64,000 nt of DNA, from assembly GCF_009876115.1 (NCBI RefSeq), contig NZ_WWSY01000001.1:356993-420992 (forward strand). The letters run 5' to 3'. Positions 1 through 7,315 of the stretch are shown one piece after another. Position 1 is the stretch's first letter. Each line of letters opens with the position of its first letter. The translations under genes and the position numbers were made by a program. Below the pieces are notes generated by a model. It ran no database searches. It worked only from the letters and a program-made list of their open reading frames with translations, and was not told the origin of the DNA. The stretch is from Collinsella aerofaciens (GTDB taxonomy: Bacteria > Actinomycetota > Coriobacteriia > Coriobacteriales > Coriobacteriaceae).

Positions 1-82
1 GCGCAATGTCTGGATTGAATACCTTGCTACAGAAAGCGACGATTCGATTTTGGGTCCCGAGGAAGTAGATATCCATGAGTAG
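1..82 (+). CDS. C-terminal end of a small protein, probable antitoxin of a toxin-antitoxin pair (partial)
   Basis: An open frame enters from the left edge (first full codon at base 2), reads RNVWIEYLATESDDSILG and ends at TAG 80-82. Its stop overlaps the start of the PIN-domain gene (ATG at 75) by 8 bases, the tight coupling usual for antitoxin-toxin operons, where the antitoxin comes first. Only 26 residues are visible and no DNA-binding fold can be seen, so the antitoxin role is inferred from position alone. Confidence 0.5.
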   Translation, partial: RNVWIEYLATESDDSILGPEEVDIHE

Positions 83-530
83 CACCATCATCGACGAGAC
101 CGTCATCCTACGCTACCTGCTTGACGACGACGAAGTTCTGTCACCGCGCGCCGCCAAGGTCATCGCCACCCGCACCGCTCGTGTCTACCCCGAAATCATC
201 ACGCGCGTCGTGGTCACGCTGCGCGACGTCTATAAGGTTCCACGCGTTGAGATTGCTGCGGCCATGAAAAGGCTGATCGATGACGTCATGGTCGACGAGC
301 CCACCGTTGTCGCCCTTGCCGTCAAACTCTTTGGCAAGACCCATATGGACTTTACCGACTGCCTCCTCGCAGCCCGAACAGCCATCTACAACGATGATGT
401 CGTGAGCTTTGGCAAGCCCATCATCCAAGGCATGATCGATTACCGCCACAAGCGCCAAACCGCAGCCGAAGCCCGCAGCCGCAGCATCGACTCCACCATC
501 GACAAGCTCCGCCACCAATCCCGCCACTAG
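75..530 (+). CDS. PIN-domain protein, VapC-like toxin with eroded active site
   Basis: The 151-residue product has the layout of a PIN-fold ribonuclease: N-terminal IIDETVILRYLLDDDE with Asp7, a central helical part (VYKVPRVEIAAAMKRL), and HMDFTDCLLAAR with Asp95. PIN nucleases cut RNA with a cluster of three or four acidic residues; here Asp7 and Asp95 are kept, but the Glu normally in the second helix appears as Arg44 (EIITRVV) and the last Asp of the FD motif as Gly (SFGKPI). The gene overlaps the end of the upstream reading frame, as toxins do with their antitoxins. It may be a weak or dead toxin. The C-terminal 30 residues are Arg/Ser-rich and beyond the usual fold. Confidence 0.65.
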   Translation: MSSTIIDETVILRYLLDDDEVLSPRAAKVIATRTARVYPEIITRVVVTLRDVYKVPRVEIAAAMKRLIDDVMVDEPTVVALAVKLFGKTHMDFTDCLLAARTAIYNDDVVSFGKPIIQGMIDYRHKRQTAAEARSRSIDSTIDKLRHQSRH

Positions 531-668
531 CCCTCATCCCCACTCATAAGTTGCTGGAAAACAGTTCCTGGATTTAGGCTTATTCGGGCTTTTCTGAAAC
601 TACGTCACCGCAACTTCCAGGTTGGCAGCCCGAAACCGGCAGCCCCGGACCGCGAATCCTACTGTTCG

Positions 669-826
669 CCACGAAATGGGCCCATCTACTACGTTTAACC
701 GATTACCCTCGACCATACAGAAATCCGAAATATCAAAACAGCTGGTAGACGGCTTGCCGATTTTCCGAAACTGCTGCTATGGTCGACCCCTGCGGGCCAA
801 ACGTAGTAGATGGGCCGCTTTCGTGG
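669..826. repeat. 158-base element with 28-base inverted terminal arms
   Basis: Left arm 669-696 and right arm 799-826 are reverse complements over 28 bases with two mismatches; the core CCCATCTACTACGTTT and AAACGTAGTAGATGGG match perfectly. A second nested pair (CTCGACCATA at 709-718, TATGGTCGAC at 778-787) lies inside. It could be a MITE-like element or the gene for a folded RNA. No coding content is seen. Confidence 0.65.
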
Positions 827-1057
827 CTCAACACCAGACCAGTCATTTTGGGGCAGGGCTTTTTTGGCCACATTTGCCAGCCGATCGCTAGAGCAGTCAA
901 AAAGCCCGCTCCAAATTAGCTACCCCGGACTTCAATGGGTTCGCAAAAGCCAAAAGACAGTCCGTATTTCACCGCAACTTAGGAGGGGATATGGGGTCCC
1001 CGGCATGTATATGAAAATGGCTCTGGTCCCAAAGGGAGCAGAGCCATTCGTCTATCT

Positions 1058-1202
1058 TATGGAGCGGGCGACGGGAAGTCCAAGGATTTGCTTCGCAAAT
1101 CCTTGTTTCGCTGCGGGCCTTTGGCCCTTGCGTGCTGCGCTGGAAAATGCTCACGCATTTTCTCAGCTCCGCACCCTGGCGGGTTCGATTCCCGTCGCCC
1201 GG
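1058..1202. repeat. tRNA-Gly-derived palindromic element with three internal hairpins
   Basis: Bases 1058-1077 duplicate the 3' end of the downstream tRNA-Gly (1261-1280, 20 identical bases). At 1182-1202 the T-arm/acceptor sequence GGTTCGATTCCCGTCGCCCG appears in the opposite orientation, so the two ends pair over about 14 bp. Between them lie three separate hairpins: AAGGATTTG/CAAATCCTT (1082-1104), GGGCC/GGCCC (about 1114-1127) and a longer one with GAAAATGC/GCATTTTC (about 1132-1174). The whole could fold as a cloverleaf-like four-way junction. Confidence 0.6.
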
Positions 1203-1262
1203 CGCGTAAACGAAAACAGCTCTGATCCCCAAAGGAAACCAAAGCCGTTAAAACAATTCTTA

Positions 1263-1336
1263 TGGAGCGGGCGACGGGAATCGAACCCGCGTCATCAGCT
1301 TGGAAGGCTGGGGTTCTACCATTGAACTACGCCCGC
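1263..1336 (-). tRNA. tRNA-Gly, anticodon TCC
   Basis: Read on the minus strand, the 74 bases fold as a tRNA: acceptor GCGGGCG pairs with CGCCCGC, the anticodon loop is CTTCCAA (TCC, reading GGA), the T-arm has GGTTCGATTCC, and the 3' CCA is encoded (1263-1265). It lies 6 bases downstream of tRNA-Pro and is probably co-transcribed with it. A partial duplicate of its 3' end lies at 1058-1077. Confidence 0.95.
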
Positions 1337-1342
1337 AAGATA

Positions 1343-1419
1343 TGGTCGGGACGACAGGATTTGAACCTGCGACATCCTGCTCCCAAAGCAGGCGCGCTAC
1401 CAAACTGCGCCACGTCCCG
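1343..1419 (-). tRNA. tRNA-Pro, anticodon TGG
   Basis: The 77-base minus-strand sequence has acceptor CGGGACG pairing with CGTCCCG, anticodon loop TTTGGGA (TGG, reading CCA), T-arm GGTTCAAATCC and an encoded CCA (1343-1345). It is the first gene of a two-tRNA unit with tRNA-Gly. Confidence 0.95.
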
Positions 1420-1470
1420 AAGGTGTTGAGCAGCTAAGGTCTAAACCTTGCGTGTCCCAAAGCGAAGAAA

Positions 1471-1499
1471 ATTATAGGGGAGACTCCCCGCCTGTGCAA
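1471..1499 (-). promoter_or_regulatory. Promoter of the tRNA-Pro/tRNA-Gly unit
   Basis: On the minus strand TTGCAC (1494-1499) and a perfect TATAAT (1471-1476) are separated by 17 bases. Transcription would begin near 1464, about 45 bases before tRNA-Pro. The spacer contains a GGGGAGTCTCCCC palindrome that may also help end brnQ transcription from upstream. Confidence 0.7.
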
Positions 1500-1510
1500 G
1501 CGCAGAAACC

Positions 1511-2869
1511 CTAGCTCCTCGAATGTGCGACAAACTTGCTGTGGAGCAGACCGATCACAAAGGCAACTACGGCGACCGGCGCCCACGCGGCACCGATGTC
1601 TGCCAGCGGCAGCACATCAAACGGCAGCCACGCGCCCGCAAAGAACGCGTCGCGAACCGAGGTGATCACACTCTGCACCGCAACAACGCCGCCGACCCAG
1701 ACCCACACCTGCGGATGAGCGTCGCAAAAGCCGTGCACCAGGCCCATCAGTACCAGCACGATGGCAACGGGATACAAGGCGTTGAGCATGGGCACCGAGA
1801 ACATGAGGATCACGTCGAGGCCCACGTTGGAGAGCACGCACGAAAACGCAGCGAACACAAAGGCGAGAACCGCAAAGGGACGGCGCATGGCCTCCTCAGA
1901 GGCCTCCGCTCCCCCTTCGACCACATACGTCTCGCAGAAGTAACGCGAGCAGCAGCTGATGAGGCCGATACACACGTTCATGCAGGCGAGGAAGAAGATG
2001 GCGAAGACCACGACCGTGCCGGCAAGCCCAAAATGCATGGAGGCCGAACGGGCGAGGATGGCGGCGCCGTTGGTAGCGTCGGGCATCACGGTGCCGAGCT
2101 GCATACCGGCAAGACCCAAGCCGCAGTAGATGATAGCCATGAGCACGCCGGCGATCACACCGGAACGCGAAATCTCAAAGGCCACGCGCTTGTCATCGGT
2201 AACACCCAACTCGTGGATGGTCTCGGCGATGATGATGCCGAAGGCGAGCGACGCGAGCAGGTCCATGGTCTGATAGCCAGTCAGAAAGCCCTGCACGGCA
2301 GCACCGGCATTGTAGGGGGCCTGCGGCGCGGCAGCCGGTCCCAGCGGCGAGATCACGGCAGCACCCACGACCAGCACGATGAGCGCAATGAGCGCGGGGC
2401 CCGTAATGCGGCCGAGCACGCGCGTGATGACGCCTGGACGCAACGTGAGCGCAAACGCGACGATAAAGAAGCCAACGGCAAACACCAGACGTGCCGTGCC
2501 GAGCGAAACGCCCTCGGGTAGCAGCGGCACCAGCATTTCGAACGCCGTAGAGCTTGTGCGCGGAATGGCCAGGCACGGACCGATGGCCAGGTAGACCGCC
2601 GCAACGAAGAATTCGCCAAACTTAGGATGCACACGCCCGGCCAGCTCGCGGGCCGTGCCGGCGAGCGCGACGGCGATAAAGCCCATAACGGGCAAACCGA
2701 TAGCGGCAATCAAAAAGCCGATCATGGCAACTGGCGTGGCAGAACCTGCCTGCAGTGCCAGCAACGGCGGAATGATGAGGTTACCGGCACCAAAGAGCAT
2801 CGAGAACAGCGCAATGCCGACGGTGACGACATGGTCGGAGCGCAGACCACGCGGGGCGGATGAGGCCAT
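1511..2869 (-). CDS. brnQ: Branched-chain amino acid:cation symporter, BrnQ/LIVCS family
   Basis: The 452-residue, very hydrophobic product has about 12 membrane segments and the N-terminal signature MLFGAGNLIIPPLLALQAG of BrnQ carriers, which import leucine, isoleucine and valine with Na+ (or H+). The length fits the family. Two ATGs are close together (2875 and 2869); AAAGG lies 1 base before the first and 7 before the second, so 2869 is chosen. A hairpin terminator of the upstream selenium operon lies just ahead of the gene, so brnQ is probably its own unit. Confidence 0.88.
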   Translation of the reverse strand: MASSAPRGLRSDHVVTVGIALFSMLFGAGNLIIPPLLALQAGSATPVAMIGFLIAAIGLPVMGFIAVALAGTARELAGRVHPKFGEFFVAAVYLAIGPCLAIPRTSSTAFEMLVPLLPEGVSLGTARLVFAVGFFIVAFALTLRPGVITRVLGRITGPALIALIVLVVGAAVISPLGPAAAPQAPYNAGAAVQGFLTGYQTMDLLASLAFGIIIAETIHELGVTDDKRVAFEISRSGVIAGVLMAIIYCGLGLAGMQLGTVMPDATNGAAILARSASMHFGLAGTVVVFAIFFLACMNVCIGLISCCSRYFCETYVVEGGAEASEEAMRRPFAVLAFVFAAFSCVLSNVGLDVILMFSVPMLNALYPVAIVLVLMGLVHGFCDAHPQVWVWVGGVVAVQSVITSVRDAFFAGAWLPFDVLPLADIGAAWAPVAVVAFVIGLLHSKFVAHSRS

Positions 2870-2895
2870 AGGCATACCTTTCGAGTCGAAACATA

Positions 2896-2925
2896 AACGG
2901 GACGGGCAAAAACACCCGTCCCGCA
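2896..2925 (-). terminator. Rho-independent terminator at the end of the selenium operon
   Basis: Arms CGGGACGGG (2898-2906) and CCCGTCCCG (2915-2923) are perfect reverse complements with a short T-rich tract following on the minus strand. It sits between the desulfurase stop and the brnQ start. Confidence 0.65.
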
Positions 2926-2946
2926 AGTATAAACGGTCTAGCAGCT

Positions 2947-4086
2947 TTAGCAGGCTAAATCGCGCAGAGCATCGATAGCCGTGTCGACTTCTTCGGTCGT
3001 GTTGAAATACCCAAACGAGAAGCGGACGACACCCTGGCGCTCGGTACCTAACGCGCGGTGCATGAGCGGAGCGCAATGGGCACCGGGGCGCGTCGTAATC
3101 CCCCACCCTTGCATGAGCTCGTCCGAGATCTCGGCAGAGTCGATATCGCCCACGTTGAGCGACACGATCGCCGAGCGCGCAGGTTGGTCAAACGCACCGT
3201 AAAGTACAATGCCGGGGATTTCGCGAGCGCCGGAGAGGAAACGTTCGGCGAGCGCGCGTTCGTGAGCTGCAATCGTCTCCACCCCGCCCTGTGCCTCGAT
3301 AAAATCAAGGCCTGCGGAAAGGCCCGCTATGCCGTGACCGTTGAGCGTGCCCGCCTCGAGCCGCGTGGGCCACTCCATGGGCTGCAACGCATCGAAGCTG
3401 TGCACGCCCGTGCCACCCATGGCCCAGGGCGCCACGTCGACGTCCTCCGCCACGGCCAGGCCGCCGGTGCCCTGCGGGCCCATGAGCCCCTTGTGGCCGG
3501 TAAAGCACACCACGTCGAGCCCCATGGCCTGCATATCGATATGCGCCGTACCGGCAGACTGCGAGGCATCGACGATCACAAGCGCACCCGCGGCATGTGC
3601 CAAGGCCGCCACGCGCGCAATGTCGACCGCGTTGCCGGTCACATTAGAGGCATGCGTCACCACCACGGCACGCGTACCGGGCGTGACCAGCCGCTCGAGC
3701 TCGTCATAGTCGAGCACGCCGTTCGCGTCACAGCCCGCATGCTCAACGGTCACACCCCGCTCCACTGCCAGGCGGTTGAGCGGACGCAGCACGGAGTTGT
3801 GCTCGAGCACCGTCGTGACCACGCGGTCGCCGGGGCGCACCACGCCACAGATGGCGGTGTTGAGCGCCGCCGTAGAGTTGGGCGTAAAGCACACATGGTC
3901 CGCCCTCGGGCAACCTAAAAGGCGCGCGAGCTTGGCACGGCAACCGTGAATCGTACGAGCGGCATCGAGGGCACCCGACGTGGCGCCGCGCCCGGCATTG
4001 CCGAGCGAGCACATCGCCTGCGTCACGGCATCGATGACCGTCTGCGGCTTGTGCATGGTCGTCGCCGCGTTATCCAGGTAGATCAT
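2947..4086 (-). CDS. Cysteine desulfurase / selenocysteine lyase-like protein, class V aminotransferase (EF2568 type)
   Basis: The 379-residue PLP enzyme begins MIYLDNAATTMHKPQ, carries the PLP lysine in FTGHKGLMGPQGTGG (Lys199) and the catalytic cysteine in RPGAHCAPLMH (Cys338). Such enzymes strip sulfur or selenium from cysteine or selenocysteine onto their own cysteine. The compact form resembles the family named after Enterococcus EF2568, known from selenium-dependent molybdenum hydroxylase clusters. Start 4086 follows GGGAGG with a 7-base gap, and its ATG overlaps the stop of the DUF3343 gene (ATGA), so the two are translationally coupled. In this operon it probably supplies reduced selenium (or sulfur) to SelD or YedF. 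Confidence 0.8.
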   Translation of the reverse strand: MIYLDNAATTMHKPQTVIDAVTQAMCSLGNAGRGATSGALDAARTIHGCRAKLARLLGCPRADHVCFTPNSTAALNTAICGVVRPGDRVVTTVLEHNSVLRPLNRLAVERGVTVEHAGCDANGVLDYDELERLVTPGTRAVVVTHASNVTGNAVDIARVAALAHAAGALVIVDASQSAGTAHIDMQAMGLDVVCFTGHKGLMGPQGTGGLAVAEDVDVAPWAMGGTGVHSFDALQPMEWPTRLEAGTLNGHGIAGLSAGLDFIEAQGGVETIAAHERALAERFLSGAREIPGIVLYGAFDQPARSAIVSLNVGDIDSAEISDELMQGWGITTRPGAHCAPLMHRALGTERQGVVRFSFGYFNTTEEVDTAIDALRDLAC

Positions 4087-4334
4087 CGCACGACCTCCCA
4101 CATATCAATCACGGTATAGCCCTCGGTGGGAACGCCCGCCGCGGCGAGTTCGCCGCGCAGCAGCTCCTCATCGGCAGGCAACGCTTTCCACGCCAGACCA
4201 CAGCCGGCAGCGACCTCCCCGGGCACGGGAATCGTTCGCCCGGGAAGGCCACGCTCAACGCACAGGGACTCGCAGCCCATGGCGGCCGCCGTGGTGGGAA
4301 ACGTGATGACAAGCGCCAGGCGCTTCTCCCTCAT
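4083..4334 (-). CDS. DUF3343 family protein, putative Se/S carrier
   Basis: This 83-residue soluble protein (MREKRLALVITFPTTAAAMG) contains the AAGCGLAWK segment with Cys45 and further cysteines 21 and 25, the arrangement of DUF3343 proteins, which are often encoded beside selenium genes and are suspected selenium or sulfur carriers. ATG 4334 has GGAG five bases upstream and is preferred to a TTG five codons earlier. It lies 19 bases after yedF and overlaps the desulfurase by four bases. The carrier role is a proposal for the family, not shown. Confidence 0.72.
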   Translation of the reverse strand: MREKRLALVITFPTTAAAMGCESLCVERGLPGRTIPVPGEVAAGCGLAWKALPADEELLRGELAAAGVPTEGYTVIDMWEVVR

Positions 4335-4353
4335 GGCAACTCCAACCAATACG

Positions 4354-4980
4354 CTACGGGCGCACGACGCGCACGGCCTGTTCCATCTTCTCCACGATCA
4401 CGTACATGTTCGTGACCTCGCCCACCGCAAGCTGGTCTTTAATGCCATAGTGGTCGAGGCAGGTACCACAGGTGAGAATCTCGACACCCTGCTCGGCCAG
4501 GCCCTTCAGGTCGTCGAGCACCGGCGAGCCCTCAACGGTGAGCTTGGCGCCGCCGTTGTAGAACAGCATGGTCGCGGGCAGCTCCTCCTGCTGCGTCACG
4601 GCAAAGATAAACGCCTTCATGAGCTTGTGGCCCAGCTCGTCGTCGCCGCGGCCCATGCAGTCGGTGTAGACGGAAATGACGAGCTTGCCCTTGCCGGCGC
4701 TGGCATCACAGAAGGCAGCGCCATCCTGCTCTGGATCGGCCACGGCAACGGCGCCAGAGGTCGCCACGGTCACGTGCCACTCGGCGTCAGAAACCTTCTC
4801 GACCGAGGCCGTGCAGCCCTTCTCCTGCGCCATCTTGGAGATGTTCTTGACGGCGGTCTCGTTGTCGACCGAGGTCACGACGGCGCCCTCGCCATCGAGC
4901 TGCTTCAGAGCTTTGAGCGTCTTGACGACGGGCAGCGGGCAGGCATCGCCCATGGCATTGACTTCAATCTTGGTAGACAT
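4354..4980 (-). CDS. yedF: YedF-type selenium metabolism protein (TusA-like plus DsrE-like)
   Basis: The 208-residue product has an N-terminal TusA-like domain with the CPLP motif (MGDACPLPVVKTL, Cys14) and a C-terminal DsrE/F-like domain ending with EILTCGTCLDHYG. This two-domain form is the YedF protein that co-occurs with SelD and binds or passes selenium. The start at 4980 has GAAAGGA about nine bases upstream; longer frames run back into selD and have no ribosome site. It stands between selD and the DUF3343 gene in the same transcript. Confidence 0.87.
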   Translation of the reverse strand: MSTKIEVNAMGDACPLPVVKTLKALKQLDGEGAVVTSVDNETAVKNISKMAQEKGCTASVEKVSDAEWHVTVATSGAVAVADPEQDGAAFCDASAGKGKLVISVYTDCMGRGDDELGHKLMKAFIFAVTQQEELPATMLFYNGGAKLTVEGSPVLDDLKGLAEQGVEILTCGTCLDHYGIKDQLAVGEVTNMYVIVEKMEQAVRVVRP

Positions 4981-5041
4981 AGCAAATTCCTTTCGAAAGA
5001 GCCGTTCTAGAGAACGGCAAACAGTTACATAAACGTGCGGG

Positions 5042-6091
5042 CTAGCGAACAACGCGGACGGCAGGACCGCCCGGCTCCGCCTCGCACACGCGCCCGACAA
5101 CGGCCGCGATGCGCCCCTCGGCATGCAGGCGACGCGCAAGCCCATCCACATCGGCTGCAGGCGCCGCGATGAGCAAACCGCCCGAGGTCTGCGGATCGTA
5201 CAGCGCATCCAACATGCCCGGCCCCAGGTCATCGTCGGCCGCCACGCGCGGGCCAAAGAAGTCCTGGTTGCGGTAGGCACCGGCAGGAATAATGCCCAGA
5301 CGCGCCATATCGAGCACCTGGTCAAAGAGCGGCACCGCCCCCGACGCAAGTTCAATCTGCACGCCCGAGCCCTCGGCCATCTCGCACGCATGCCCGATCA
5401 GGCCAAAGCCCGTGATGTCGGTGCAGCCGTGAAGCTCGAGTCCCTCGGCCAGGCGAATCGGGGCCTCGTTGAGGGTACGCATCGAGTCAAACATGGCTGC
5501 GGCCTCGTCCTGCTCGATGAGCTCGCCCTTAATGGCCGTGGTGATGATGCCCGAGCCGATCGCCTTGGTCAGCAGCAGAACATCGCCCACGCGTGCGCCG
5601 CTGTTGGCGAGCATGTGGTCGAGTGGCACAAAACCGCTCACGGACAGACCGTACTTGGGCTCGTCGTCGTTGATGGTGTGACCGCCCGCGATGGAGCAAC
5701 CCGCCTCGACGCACTTATCGGCGCCGCCCGCCAGAATCTGACCGGCAACCTCAACGCCCAAGCAACTGGGTATGCAAAGCAGGTTCATGGCATGGCTCGG
5801 CCGCCCGCCCATGGCGTAGATGTCCGACAGCGAGTTGGCCGCAGCGATCTGGCCAAACAGGAACGGGTCATCGACCATCGGTGGGAAGAAGTCGATGGAC
5901 TGCACGAGCCCCAGGTTCTCCCCTACGCGGAAGACGCTCGCATCGTCGGAGGTATCGAACCCCACGAGCAAGTTGTCGTTATGCACATTGGGTAAGTCGC
6001 CCAGGACCTGGGCGAGGGCTCCGGGAGCCAACTTAGCAGCTCAACCGCTCGCGGCCGTCATGGACGTGAGCCTCATGGTGTCCTTAGCCAT
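5042..6091 (-). CDS. selD: Selenide, water dikinase SelD, selenocysteine-containing (UGA read through at 6041-6043)
   Basis: SelD makes selenophosphate from selenide and ATP. The frame from 6031 downward encodes a clear SelD (GALAQVLGDLPNVHNDNL, then VGFDTSDDASVF and AGGHTINDDEPKYG) but lacks the N-terminal catalytic part. Continuing upstream through one in-frame TGA gives ATG 6091 and the sequence TAASG-U-AAKLAPGAL, with Sec at residue 17 and Lys20, exactly where SelD enzymes carry Cys or Sec. GAAGGGGG precedes ATG 6091. Full length is 349 residues, normal for the family. A stem-loop just 3' of the UGA fits a bacterial SECIS. The start overlaps the glycosyltransferase stop by 8 bases. Conventional gene callers would truncate this gene. 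Confidence 0.92.
6009..6043 (-). promoter_or_regulatory. Putative bacterial SECIS element in selD
   Basis: On the mRNA the UGA (6043-6041) is followed after 11 bases by GGCUC-CCG-GAGCC, a short G/C stem with a small loop containing G, and GCGAG before the UGA can pair with CUCGC after the stem. Bacterial SECIS hairpins sit within about 40 bases 3' of the UGA. The fold was judged by eye only. Confidence 0.55.
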
Positions 6092-7301
6092 ACGAACCCC
6101 CTTCCAACAAATCAACGACTTTAAGTATACGCGCCAGGCACGCTTCCCAAGAGACCGCCGACGGCTCGAACGTCGAAAGCGGCGCCGCAAGCGCCTGCGC
6201 GATAGCATCTGCCAGTGCGCGCTCAAACAACGGAAGGTCGGCCGCCACGGGCGTGTCGACATCCGTCATACGCGGCGACGCCACCCACGTCACGGGAGCA
6301 CCGGGAAGCATCGCCTCCATCCAGGGACGAACGCCGGGCAAATCGGTCGCCACAACTTTGCAGCCGCACGCGAGGGCCTCGATCGTCACGAGCGGCAGAC
6401 CCTCGTAAAACGAAGGCAGCACAAAGACGTCGGAACTGCGGTAGGCACGCACGAGCCCATCGCTATCCAGGCGCCCCGCCAGCGTCACCGGCACATCCGA
6501 GGCCGCGGTCAAGCGCTCGATACGCGCGTACTCGGCATCGTCCCCGCGGCCGCCCACAAGTACCAAGCCAGATGGGCGGACGCCATCGTCAATCGGCAAT
6601 GACACAGCTCGAACCAGCGACTCGACGCCCTTTTTAAAGCAAATCTTGCCCACGTACACAAGCGATCCCGGCTGCCTCGCCACGCTTGCATCGCGGCAGA
6701 AGACGCGATGGTCGTAGCCCGTCCCAATCACGTGGATGCGATCGGCATCGACGCCGCACACCAGGTCAATCTGCTCAGCCTGCTCAGCATGGAGCGCAAA
6801 GACGGCATCGAGCCGACGAACCGCACTTACGATGCGATCGCGTTCGAGCGTATGCGAACACAGCTGGCGCAGGTCGGTCGAATGACACACGGCAACAACC
6901 GGCACGCCTCGGACGCACTCGCGCGCCAATGCGGTCACCAGATACAGGTGATGGCAGAGCACCAGATCGGGCCGAAACTCAGCCACCGCTCGATCGATTG
7001 CAGCAGCAAATGCCCGCTCAAATGCCTTGAGCATCGAAGGCGTCAGATCACGATAGCGTGTGGAGGGATAGGGCATGACATCGGACATGCCACAGATGGG
7101 AAACGGCAGCTCGGGCGACTCGAACGGTACGGCAAACACGGCAGCACGCCGGTCCAGCTCGCCTTGGGTATCACCCGGTGCCGCGCCGCAAAGCACGGCG
7201 GCGCGATGCCCCGTCTCGATCTGCTCGCGTACGAGCGCGGCAAGGTAGGTGCCGCTGCCGGTGCTATCTGGTTTTTGTGCCGAGATATTGAGGATGCGCA
7301 T
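6084..7301 (-). CDS. GT-B glycosyltransferase, family 4 type, in the selenium operon
   Basis: The 405-residue protein has the two-domain GT-B plan: N-terminal MRILNISAQKPDSTGSGTYL (glycine-rich acceptor side), then VYVGKICFKKGVESLVRAV and the nucleotide-sugar motif SFYEGLPLVTIEALACG with the E-x7-E pair. These enzymes move a sugar from a nucleotide donor. Start 7301 has AGGGG ten bases upstream; longer frames overlap the activator gene. The end overlaps selD by 8 bases and the start is 14 bases after the activator gene, so it is part of the operon. Placement beside SelD recalls SenB, the selenosugar synthase that uses selenophosphate; that is an inference from context, and an ordinary GT4 role remains possible. 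Confidence 0.75.
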   Translation of the reverse strand: MRILNISAQKPDSTGSGTYLAALVREQIETGHRAAVLCGAAPGDTQGELDRRAAVFAVPFESPELPFPICGMSDVMPYPSTRYRDLTPSMLKAFERAFAAAIDRAVAEFRPDLVLCHHLYLVTALARECVRGVPVVAVCHSTDLRQLCSHTLERDRIVSAVRRLDAVFALHAEQAEQIDLVCGVDADRIHVIGTGYDHRVFCRDASVARQPGSLVYVGKICFKKGVESLVRAVSLPIDDGVRPSGLVLVGGRGDDAEYARIERLTAASDVPVTLAGRLDSDGLVRAYRSSDVFVLPSFYEGLPLVTIEALACGCKVVATDLPGVRPWMEAMLPGAPVTWVASPRMTDVDTPVAADLPLFERALADAIAQALAAPLSTFEPSAVSWEACLARILKVVDLLEGGSYG

Positions 7302-7315
7302 GTCGCGGTACACCC

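Larger units (their letters stand above)
531..1262. other. Long intergenic region with structured repeats, no convincing gene
   Basis: No reading frame here has a good ribosome site or a recognisable product; those present run through palindromes and tRNA-like DNA. The stretch holds, in order, a degenerate REP-like segment (541-620), a 158-base inverted repeat (669-826), an A-run/T-run pair that could form a weak hairpin near 855-912, half of a REP element (952-981), and a large palindrome built on tRNA-Gly sequence (1058-1202). It looks like an accumulation site for small mobile or structured elements next to tRNA genes. Confidence 0.6.

Noticed and set aside
622-1325. Two overlapping frames in the first intergenic region
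   Set aside because: They run through inverted repeats and tRNA DNA, lack ribosome sites and give no recognisable protein; the GRRESNP-type peptide is just translated tRNA sequence.
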